This document shows, one piece after another, positions 7,371 to 13,661 of a stretch of DNA of 16,196 nucleotides (positions are counted from its first letter, which is position 1; the number at the start of each line of letters is the position of its first letter). Source of the DNA: Fimbriimonadaceae bacterium (GTDB lineage: Bacteria; Armatimonadota; Fimbriimonadia; Fimbriimonadales; Fimbriimonadaceae); the NCBI GenBank assembly GCA_020849075.1, contig JADLGZ010000093.1, forward strand, positions 1-16,196, read 5' to 3'. The notes under the pieces are model-generated. The model was not told the origin of the DNA, did no database searches, and saw only the letters and a program-made list of their open reading frames with translations. A program made the position numbers and the translations under genes.

Positions 7371-7515
7371 AGTATAGAGTGGCGTATTCGGCGAAGTCCA
7401 CTGACAGGATGTCGCCGGAATCGCCAGCATAGCGCTGACCATAGTCTTCACAAATGGCAAACCATGTGCCAAATCGCCAGACGCTTGTTAGTGAATAATC
7501 ATCGAGTGGGGCCAA
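7363..7515 (-). CDS. possible small open reading frame overlapping the start of the 7167-7370 gene
   Basis: In this frame the stretch about 7490-7363 reads like protein ('VWRFGTWFAICEDYGQRYAG' then 'DSGDILSVDFAEYATLYCD') and about 40% of its codons begin with G, unlike the other minus-strand frames here. It stops at TAG 7365-7363, eight bases into the downstream gene. The only standard start that excludes most of purN is TTG 7515, which gives 50 residues and overlaps the purN start by ten bases. It is either a separate small gene or the 5' half of a gene split by a frameshift. No known family is recognised. Confidence 0.3.
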   Translation of the reverse strand: MAPLDDYSLTSVWRFGTWFAICEDYGQRYAGDSGDILSVDFAEYATLYCD

Positions 7516-8063
7516 AGGTTGCAATTCTGGTAGGCAAGTATGGAAGGGGCTCAAACATGGAGGCCCTAGTAAGAGCCATGCGGTCGGGGCAAGTCCAGGC
7601 TAGTCCATGGCTCGTCCTGGCCGGTTCGGACTCCGCCCCAGCCCTAACATTGGCCAGGGAACTTGGTGTGACGACCAGAACATTTGGACCATCTGAACTG
7701 GCTCAGGCAGTCGTTGGCGCAGATTGGCTATGCCTCGCGGGCTACTTAAGCTTGATTCCTGCCGTGGTTATCGAACAGATGGGCGGGCGCATTCTGAATA
7801 TTCACCCAGCCCTCCTGCCCAAGTTTGGCGGCAAGGGCATGTATGGTTCTCATGTCCATGAAGCAGTGATCAGATCGGGAGAGCGAGAGAGTGGTTGCAC
7901 CGTACACCGGGTAACGGCACAGTACGATGAGGGCGAGATCATTGTGCAACTTCGTTGCCCTGTCCAACAAAATGATACTCCCGAGACCCTTGCTGCGAGG
8001 GTACTGGCTTTGGAGCATAAGGCGTACCCGATGGCCTTAGCGCAGGTGTTGAGTGACGGCTAG
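7506..8063 (+). CDS. purN: phosphoribosylglycinamide formyltransferase (GAR transformylase)
   Basis: This enzyme transfers a formyl group from 10-formyltetrahydrofolate to GAR, the third step of purine synthesis, in the cytoplasm. From GTG 7506 (185 residues), the phosphate-binding loop is GRGSN (13-17). The catalytic trio matches the family: N98 and H100 in 'ILNIHPALLP' and D141 in 'YDEGEII'. GTG 7506 is chosen because the fold begins at 'KVAILVG' only four residues later; GTG 7491 is an alternative, and the still longer frame from 7350 has no protein-like character. The protein is short for PurN (usually about 190-215), mainly because the stretch between the Rossmann start and 'DWLCLAGYLSLIP' is compressed. 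It overlaps plsC by 11 bases. No other purine genes are nearby. Confidence 0.87.
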   Translation: MGPKVAILVGKYGRGSNMEALVRAMRSGQVQASPWLVLAGSDSAPALTLARELGVTTRTFGPSELAQAVVGADWLCLAGYLSLIPAVVIEQMGGRILNIHPALLPKFGGKGMYGSHVHEAVIRSGERESGCTVHRVTAQYDEGEIIVQLRCPVQQNDTPETLAARVLALEHKAYPMALAQVLSDG

Positions 8064-8649
8064 GAAGTGCCTTCCCTTGCTGAGGCTCATTGGGTTGGTC
8101 ATGCTTACCATCTTTGGTCCATTTCGCTGGCGAGGTCGAGTCCCTAAGCAAGGCGGCTTGCTACTCCTTGCGAACCATACAAGCGATCTTGACCCCGTGC
8201 TCGTCCAAGGAGCGACAAACCGTCAAGTTTTCTTTATGGCCAAGGATGAACTATTTCAAATGCCGGTTCTCGGCAAATTGATACGCTGGTTCCAAGCCTT
8301 TCCGGTGAAGAGAGGCGAACCCGATAGGGGGGCAATTCGACTTGCGGTGGACCTCATCAAGTCGGGGGAGGTGGTCTGCGTTTTTCCTGAGGGCCAGTTA
8401 AGCGAGAGCGGGGAACTCCAGCCGATTCTCCCAGGGGTAGAACTCATTGCCCGCATGGCAGGGTGTCCGGTTGTCTGCGTTGGGATCAAGAATGCAAACC
8501 GGATCATGCCTTACGGCATGACAATCCCGCGCCCCGCTTTGAGGTGGGTAACGGTGACCATCGGTGAACCCTGGATCAATGCCGAAGGCTTCACGGCTCG
8601 AGTTCGGGAGGAGCTATTAGAGCTTAGTGGTGTTCGTCCGGGATCTTGA
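8053..8649 (+). CDS. plsC: 1-acyl-sn-glycerol-3-phosphate acyltransferase
   Basis: The GTG start at 8053 overlaps the purN end by 11 bases, with a weak AGGTG site before it. The 198-residue protein carries the acyltransferase motifs: H42-TSDL-D47 (HX4D, catalytic), a basic substrate region 'FPVKRGEPDRGAIR' (83-96), FPEG at 111-114 and a fourth hydrophobic motif 'GCPVVCVGI' (137-145). A short hydrophobic N-terminus (about residues 7-22) would hold it at the inner face of the membrane. There it adds the second acyl chain to lysophosphatidate in phospholipid synthesis. The length is near the lower end for the family. Its last 26 bases overlap the end of the oxidase subunit IV gene on the other strand, so there is no room for a separate terminator. 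Confidence 0.88.
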   Translation: MTARKCLPLLRLIGLVMLTIFGPFRWRGRVPKQGGLLLLANHTSDLDPVLVQGATNRQVFFMAKDELFQMPVLGKLIRWFQAFPVKRGEPDRGAIRLAVDLIKSGEVVCVFPEGQLSESGELQPILPGVELIARMAGCPVVCVGIKNANRIMPYGMTIPRPALRWVTVTIGEPWINAEGFTARVREELLELSGVRPGS

Positions 8650-9073
8650 TGTCCTTTCGAGGAGGCATGCCCTCTTCGTATGGTTCATCGGCTCTGGGCA
8701 TGGCCATTTGCTTCACGCCGGGCGTCCAGCCGCGAACGGCTTCCCAATGCCGCGTCCCGTAATCAGCAAACATGATGAACATGAGGGTGAACCATAGAAA
8801 CCCTAGAGCTGCATAGAGCTTAACGATACTGGACTGATACTTGACGCCCATGAAGATCAAGATCACGGCAACCGCCTTAATGAAGGCAATGCCCATGGCG
8901 ATCAAATTGTTGATCAAGGAAGCTAAGGCGGGCGGAACATCCTTTAGCGCACTGGGTGCGATCTGGGCCCAAGCAATGGTCGTGACCATCAGTACTCCTA
9001 GTAAGAGTAACGTCTTGACCAACGTCGAAATCGGCGTGATGTGATGGCTATGTTCGTGAGCGTGTTCAGACAT
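8624..9073 (-). CDS. cytochrome c oxidase subunit IV, bacterial type
   Basis: The start is ATG 9073 ('MSEHAHEHSHHITP'), five bases after the subunit III stop; an upstream TTG or ATG start would run into that gene. The 149-residue protein has three membrane helices (about 17-38, 52-77, 84-105) and the typical prokaryotic COX4 stretch 'VILIFMGVKYQSSIVKLYAA' (70-89) followed by 'FADYGTR'. A charged, proline-rich tail of about 40 residues ends in DEHH. The subunit has no redox centre and stabilises the oxidase. Both ends are histidine-rich; I take this as a local style shared by several proteins of this operon, not proof of metal binding. It is the last gene of the respiratory operon and runs tail-to-tail into plsC. 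Confidence 0.88.
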   Translation of the reverse strand: MSEHAHEHSHHITPISTLVKTLLLLGVLMVTTIAWAQIAPSALKDVPPALASLINNLIAMGIAFIKAVAVILIFMGVKYQSSIVKLYAALGFLWFTLMFIMFADYGTRHWEAVRGWTPGVKQMAMPRADEPYEEGMPPRKDIKIPDEHH

Positions 9074-9078
9074 GGTCT

Positions 9079-9747
9079 TTACTTGGGCATTAGGTAGTAG
9101 AGCGGATAGAGAAAAATCCACACAATGTCAACGAAGTGCCAATACAACCCGAGCATTTCCGTCGGCAGGTAGTCGGAGATGGACGGATGGTCAACGGCGA
9201 TCAGGTACATGAGTACGCTGAAGAGGATGACCCCAATGAGTACGTGCAGTCCGTGGAGTCCGGTCGTTCCGAAGTACAAGCTGAACCAAAGTTGAGCAAT
9301 ATGGCTCGGTACATAGGGATTGTCCCAAGTAAATCCTGGTCCGGGGTAGTGACCATGGTTCCACTTCGGAATGTACTCAAAGAGCAACTTGATGACGATG
9401 AATGAAATAGCGCACAGGTTGGTGAACCCGAGGCACACTAGGACATTCATTTTCTTCTTCCTCTGGTGGTAATGAACGGCCAAAGCCACTGAGAAAGAGC
9501 TTGCCAGCAGGATGGCGGTGTTGATACCTCCGATGCGCCAATCAAGCTCTTTATGTAGCGCATAAAAGTAGGGTTGATACTTCCACCGGTACACGATATA
9601 GGACATGAACATGACCCCGAAGAACATGACTTCGGTCACCAGGAATGACCACATGCCGAGAACATAGGTCTCTTGTTGCTGGGCCAGGTCTTCGAATTGC
9701 TCGTAGACCGTGTCCTGAGGTTGGTTCATTTTCTTAAGCGAGATCAT
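9079..9747 (-). CDS. ctaE: cytochrome c oxidase subunit III
   Basis: The ATG at 9747 overlaps the subunit I stop (ATGA) and has AAGGAGG at 9758-9752 upstream; the internal ATG at 9729 has no such site. The 222-residue protein shows five membrane helices, the short form common in caa3 oxidases. Signatures are E39 in 'FLVTEVMFFG', 'WRIGGINTAILLASS' (70-84), 'GLHGLHVLIG' (163-172) and the end 'YWHFVDIVWIFLYPLYYL' (202-219). Subunit III binds lipid, supports proton uptake and protects the active subunit from turnover damage. It lies between subunits I and IV, the usual order. Confidence 0.95.
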   Translation of the reverse strand: MISLKKMNQPQDTVYEQFEDLAQQQETYVLGMWSFLVTEVMFFGVMFMSYIVYRWKYQPYFYALHKELDWRIGGINTAILLASSFSVALAVHYHQRKKKMNVLVCLGFTNLCAISFIVIKLLFEYIPKWNHGHYPGPGFTWDNPYVPSHIAQLWFSLYFGTTGLHGLHVLIGVILFSVLMYLIAVDHPSISDYLPTEMLGLYWHFVDIVWIFLYPLYYLMPK

Positions 9748-11396
9748 GCTTCCTCCTTGGTCATGCCTCGCAAGGCGAGTTCTTCGGCCTCGGCATCATA
9801 GCCGTACACATCGCCTACCACGACGGGGACGCCGTGGAAGTTGTGCTTGATTGGGGGTGAGGCAGCTGCCTCCCATTCCAGGCCCCGGGCTGCCCAAGGA
9901 TTGGGTGGCGATTTCGGCCCCTTGAAGAGTGAATAGGTTAGATAGAACGCGGGCACGATGAGCGATATGGCGAGAGCCGAGGCGCCAAGCGTGGACATGA
10001 CGTGGTACACCTGAAACTCGGGGGCAAAGTAGTAGTAATGGTAGCGGCGCGGCATTCCGAGCCAGCCCACGACGAACTGAGGCAAGAACGTGAGGTTAAA
10101 GCCGATGAACACGAGCATGGCGTTCCACTTGGCTACTCCTTCCGGATACATACGTCCGAAGAACTTTGGCCACCAGAAGTGGAGAGCACCCAAGAAAGCC
10201 AGAAGCGTTCCCCCGACCATCACGTAGTGGAAGTGCGCTACAACAAAATACGTTCCAGTGACATGGACATCGGTGCCAACGCTGGCCAAGTAGAGCCCGG
10301 TCATGCCGCCTACCGTAAACAGACCAAGGAAGCCGAGCGCGTAGATCATCGGTGAAGCGAGCCAAACCGAGCCTTTGTACATGGTCAAAGACCAGTTGAA
10401 GACCTTAATGGCCGAAGGAACGGCTACCAAGAAGCTCGTAAATGAGAAGAAGATCCCCTGGTACATAGACTGCGAGGACACGAACATATGGTGTCCCCAC
10501 ACGATGAAGCTCAAGGCTGCGATCCCGAGCGATGAAAGGGCGACAAAGTGGTATCCGAAGACCTTGTTGCGGCTAAAGCAGGCCATGATCTCGCTAATCA
10601 CCGCCATGCCAGGAAGTACCATGATGTAAACCGCGGGGTGGCTGTAGAACCAGAACATGTGCTGGAACAAGACCGGGTCGCCGCCAAGCTCGGGGCTGAA
10701 GATGCCAATCTTGGCGACGCGCTCAAACACAACGAGCAAGAGAGTGATGGCAACAACTGGCGTACCAAGGATAACAATGAGCGAAGTCGCGTAGTGGCCC
10801 CATACAAAGAGGGGTAGTCGCCACCAAGTCATGCCCGGAGCGCGCATCTTGTGGATGGTCGCGATGAAGTTGACGCCGGTAAAGATTGAGCTGAATCCAA
10901 CGACGAAGGCCCCCACCAAAGCGAGCGTGATCTGGCCATTCGAATAGATGGAGGACATCGGGGTATAGAAGGTCCAACCGGCGTCAACGCCCCCCGACAT
11001 CATGGCAATCAAGAACATGATTCCACCTGCCATGTAGAAGTACCAACTCAGCAAGTTCAACCTTGGGAAGGCAAGGTCACGAGCCCCAATTTGCATGGGG
11101 ATCAAGAAGTTACCGAAGATGGCTGGAATGGCAACAACCAAGAAGAAGAAGACCATCACAACGCCGTGAGCTGAGAAAGCCTTGTTGTATGTCTCGTTCG
11201 ACATCAATGTGCCGCGCGGGGAGGTGAGTTCTAGCCTCACCATCATCGCCGCTATGGAGCCTACGAAGAAGAAGAAGGAAACGGAAATTAGGTAGAGAAT
11301 TGCGATCCGCTTGTGATCTTTCGTGAGCAACCACGACGCAAGCGTATGTCCCTCTTGAAGATAATTTTTCTCTTCAGTGGCAACGTGAGTTGTCAT
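9744..11396 (-). CDS. ctaD: cytochrome c oxidase subunit I, A2-type heme-copper oxidase
   Basis: The catalytic subunit reduces oxygen to water and pumps protons. The 550-residue protein has about 12 helices. Visible ligands: low-spin heme H77 ('FSAHGVVMVFF') and H390; high-spin heme H388 ('VVAHFHYVM'); CuB H253, H302, H303; and Y257, the tyrosine crosslinked to H253. Helix VI reads 'FWFYSHPAVY' (248-257): the usual HPEVY glutamate is absent and a Y251-S252 pair stands just before the histidine, the mark of A2-type oxidases such as Rhodothermus caa3. K-channel K331 is present in 'VPSAIKVFNW', and D107 in 'IGARDLAF' sits at the D-channel mouth. The start ATG 11396 overlaps the subunit II stop as ATGA and follows GGAGGTG. 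An extra C-terminal tail of about 50 residues is soluble and acidic at its end. Confidence 0.97.
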   Translation of the reverse strand: MTTHVATEEKNYLQEGHTLASWLLTKDHKRIAILYLISVSFFFFVGSIAAMMVRLELTSPRGTLMSNETYNKAFSAHGVVMVFFFLVVAIPAIFGNFLIPMQIGARDLAFPRLNLLSWYFYMAGGIMFLIAMMSGGVDAGWTFYTPMSSIYSNGQITLALVGAFVVGFSSIFTGVNFIATIHKMRAPGMTWWRLPLFVWGHYATSLIVILGTPVVAITLLLVVFERVAKIGIFSPELGGDPVLFQHMFWFYSHPAVYIMVLPGMAVISEIMACFSRNKVFGYHFVALSSLGIAALSFIVWGHHMFVSSQSMYQGIFFSFTSFLVAVPSAIKVFNWSLTMYKGSVWLASPMIYALGFLGLFTVGGMTGLYLASVGTDVHVTGTYFVVAHFHYVMVGGTLLAFLGALHFWWPKFFGRMYPEGVAKWNAMLVFIGFNLTFLPQFVVGWLGMPRRYHYYYFAPEFQVYHVMSTLGASALAISLIVPAFYLTYSLFKGPKSPPNPWAARGLEWEAAASPPIKHNFHGVPVVVGDVYGYDAEAEELALRGMTKEEA

Positions 11397-12364
11397 TGAG
11401 CACCTCCGGCGACCTGAGTAGGAACGGGAGTTCCCAACGTTTTGATGTACTCGATCAGTTCGAGAATCTGCTCTTCGGTGAAGCTGTAGGGCTGCATCAT
11501 GCTTTCATAGCCTTTGTTTATCTTGCCTTCTGGTGCAAGGAGAGACTGGCGGATATAGTCATGGTCCGCTACCATCGTCGAACCGTCCGTAAACTGCCGC
11601 TGTCGACCGTACAATCCATATAGCGAAGGGGCGCGCTGGTTGTCTTTCTCGGTATGACAAGAACCGCACATGAAATCGTCATAGAGCTGCTTCCCAGCGG
11701 CAGCTGGTAGCTCTGGCTTTGGCTGAAACCGGTTCCCCCCGGTCTCCTTCCACTTCGCAAAGTCCTTTGGCTCAAGGGCGTAAACGTAGCCGCCCATTTC
11801 GGAGTGTTGCGTGCCGCAGTGCATTGCGCAGAACAGGTTGTATTTCCCGGCCTTGGTCGGAGTGAACCACATTTGGGTGTAGCGGCCCGGAACAACCATA
11901 AACTGAACTCGGAACTGAGGAACGTAGAAGCTATGGATCACGTCCTGGCTAATCATGGTCAGCTTGATGGGAACTCCGACCGGAACGTGAAGCTCATTGT
12001 TTTCCCTGACACCATTATCGTGTTGGGCATGCCACATCCACCTCTTGCCAATGACGTTAATCTCCATCGCATTAGCGGGGGGCTGACGCATATCCAGGTA
12101 CATCTTGGCTCCCCAGACAAAGATAAAGAGGCCGATGGAGAGGAAGCCACCCGATGACGCGATCTCAATGACGGTGTTGTGGTGCATTGGGTTACGTCGG
12201 TCTTCGGGTTTGCCGCTCCCTCTCTTGTACTTGATGATCAAGCCCAAGCAGAGCACGAAAACGAACAGAGTTGTGAGTACTGTGAAGGCGGTGATGAGAT
12301 AGAACAGGGTGTCGTACTCAACCGCGAAATTCGAGGCTTGTTCAGGAGCGAAGGGGAAGTTCAT
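11393..12364 (-). CDS. ctaC: cytochrome c oxidase subunit II with fused cytochrome c domain (caa3 type)
   Basis: A 323-residue protein: two membrane helices (about 20-44 and 70-90), a CuA cupredoxin domain (100-200) and a C-terminal class I cytochrome c (222-312). CuA ligands are H144, C179, C183, H187 and M190. The usual Glu between the cysteines is M181 ('CAMHCGTQHSEM'), which is unusual. Aromatic electron-entry residues are present in 'KRWMWH' (107-112). The cytochrome domain has CGSCH at 233-237 and an axial Met in 'YESMMQPY' (M289 or M290). The fused heme marks a caa3 oxidase that takes electrons directly, probably from ActE of Alternative Complex III. There is no lipobox at the N-terminus. 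The start ATG overlaps the SCO stop as ATGA. Confidence 0.95.
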   Translation of the reverse strand: MNFPFAPEQASNFAVEYDTLFYLITAFTVLTTLFVFVLCLGLIIKYKRGSGKPEDRRNPMHHNTVIEIASSGGFLSIGLFIFVWGAKMYLDMRQPPANAMEINVIGKRWMWHAQHDNGVRENNELHVPVGVPIKLTMISQDVIHSFYVPQFRVQFMVVPGRYTQMWFTPTKAGKYNLFCAMHCGTQHSEMGGYVYALEPKDFAKWKETGGNRFQPKPELPAAAGKQLYDDFMCGSCHTEKDNQRAPSLYGLYGRQRQFTDGSTMVADHDYIRQSLLAPEGKINKGYESMMQPYSFTEEQILELIEYIKTLGTPVPTQVAGGAQ

Positions 12365-13236
12365 ACCGTTGAGTTGCCTCCTTTGCGGGGGCGTTGCTTG
12401 TTCTTGGTGCTCATTACAAAGACCGAAACGCAGAGAACCAAAAGGGTGCCGATGCCACCAACTTTAAGTGCTTGCTGGACCACGATTCGATACTTGCCAG
12501 TAGCGGGATCCATCATGAAGCAACCGAGCAGAATGGGTTCGGCCTTCTCCCCGACCTTTTCCGCTCGTGCCAATTGAAGGGAGTTGCGTATTGCGGGGGC
12601 AGGGAAATCCGAACCGAGTAAGTAGCCTGCAAGTTTGCCTTCGGGAGATGCGATCATGATGCCGGTCGCATGATTTATTCGGTCAATATCGGGCTCGTAT
12701 GTGAAGCGGAACCCAATGGCTGTCGTCAGCTTTGTGATTGAGTCGATTTCGCCTGTGAGGAAATGCCACGATTGCCTTGCTAATGCTAGGTCCGAGACTT
12801 TCTCGGCTTCGTTATGGGCACCATCCGCATAGACCTTATTGATGGCCGATTCTGTGACCTTCGCATCAATGGTCGTTTCTGTGGGATCGATCGAAAACGC
12901 GACAACTTCAAACTGCTCTTGCGGATACCTTGCTTGGAGGGCCATGACCGATTTCACGGTCTTATCAAAGACAACGAGGCAGGCCGCCTTGCACCGATAG
13001 AAAACGGGAACGATAATGACGGGCTTCCCCTTGTGGAAGAAGTCGGCCAAGGTCACGGCTGCGCCAGTCTCATCGTGCCATCGTGTATCCAGAGGTACAG
13101 CATCGCCCAGTTTTTGGTCAATACCGATTGACCCCTTGTCGAATCCTCTTGCCTTCGGCTGCGCGGGTTGCGCCAGAGAGCAGGTCGAAATGGCAAGAAG
13201 GGCCACCCACAGAAAGGCAATCCTCCGCATTATCAA
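12361..13236 (-). CDS. SCO family copper chaperone with C-terminal membrane anchor
   Basis: SCO proteins deliver copper to the CuA site and reduce its cysteines. This 291-residue protein has an N-terminal signal (cleavage near 'SLAQPAQ', residue 23), a thioredoxin-like domain with the copper motif C82-KAA-C86 in 'FYRCKAAC', and H189 in 'INHATGIMIASPEG'. A membrane helix follows at about 256-275. Between them lies 'LLGCFMMDPATGKYR' (237-250), a segment I recall as conserved in SCO proteins of this operon type. The start is TTG 13236: GGAGG at 13247-13243 is six bases before it, and TTGA overlaps the upstream stop. ATG 13230 is possible but 12 bases from the site. The gene sits directly before subunit II, its expected client. 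Confidence 0.92.
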   Translation of the reverse strand: MIMRRIAFLWVALLAISTCSLAQPAQPKARGFDKGSIGIDQKLGDAVPLDTRWHDETGAAVTLADFFHKGKPVIIVPVFYRCKAACLVVFDKTVKSVMALQARYPQEQFEVVAFSIDPTETTIDAKVTESAINKVYADGAHNEAEKVSDLALARQSWHFLTGEIDSITKLTTAIGFRFTYEPDIDRINHATGIMIASPEGKLAGYLLGSDFPAPAIRNSLQLARAEKVGEKAEPILLGCFMMDPATGKYRIVVQQALKVGGIGTLLVLCVSVFVMSTKNKQRPRKGGNSTV

Positions 13237-13661
13237 TGTACGCCTCCAGTAACGCCCTTCACTCCTTCCTTCCCAAGCTCATCAATTGCGCGGTCAATGG
13301 GGATTCTCTTCATTCCGGGATTCGCACTACTTTCACCGTATGTGGTGGACTGCTCTTGTTCATGCTGACGGACCTTCTCAATATCACTGTGAGCAGTGAT
13401 ATTGGTCTGAAGTGGTGCCAAGCTGCTCCCGGGACGAGTTGGTTCCATGCGAGTAGCATCCAAGGCATATGGTCGATGAACCATGAGGTTATTGATAGCA
13501 AACATCAGCCCCATGGCGAGAGGACCGCAAATCGCGGCGAAGACAAGAAACCCTACGAGGTGCCGTGTGACGGTCTTTAGGTCGCTATCGCGTAATTCAT
13601 AGCGGGCTGCCTGCGACTTCGCCAGGGCTTCTGGGTCATCTTTATGGTTATGCGTGCTCAT
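13233..13661 (-). CDS. small single-span protein of the Alternative Complex III / caa3 operon
   Basis: The start is ATG 13661 ('MSTHNHKDDPEALAK'), with AGGAGG at 13676-13671 nine bases upstream; it overlaps the actF end by 14 bases. The 142-residue protein has a charged N-terminal part, one membrane helix (about 34-60, 'HLVGFLVFAAICGPLAMGLM'), and an exported tail. The tail has a proline-rich stretch 'MEPTRPGSSLAPLQ' (72-85), a heptad-like helix (92-106) and the end motif 'KRIPIDRAIDELGKEG' (118-133). From memory, proteins of this size with an 'L-x-P...Y-G...RIPIDRAM' tail recur beside act and caa3 genes in Acidobacteria and Verrucomicrobia. That suggests an accessory or assembly role for the complexes. 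No redox motif is present. Its exact function is unknown to me. Confidence 0.82.
   Translation of the reverse strand: MSTHNHKDDPEALAKSQAARYELRDSDLKTVTRHLVGFLVFAAICGPLAMGLMFAINNLMVHRPYALDATRMEPTRPGSSLAPLQTNITAHSDIEKVRQHEQEQSTTYGESSANPGMKRIPIDRAIDELGKEGVKGVTGGVH
13243..13247 (-). promoter_or_regulatory. ribosome binding site for the SCO gene, supporting a TTG start
   Basis: GGAGG on the minus strand ends six bases before TTG 13236, but twelve before ATG 13230. The same TTG forms a TTGA overlap with the upstream stop. Both facts favour the TTG. Confidence 0.55.

Noticed and set aside
7350..7505. N-terminal extension of purN from the ATG at 7350
   Set aside because: The added residues are Arg/His/Gln-rich without family match, and this stretch is better explained by minus-strand coding.
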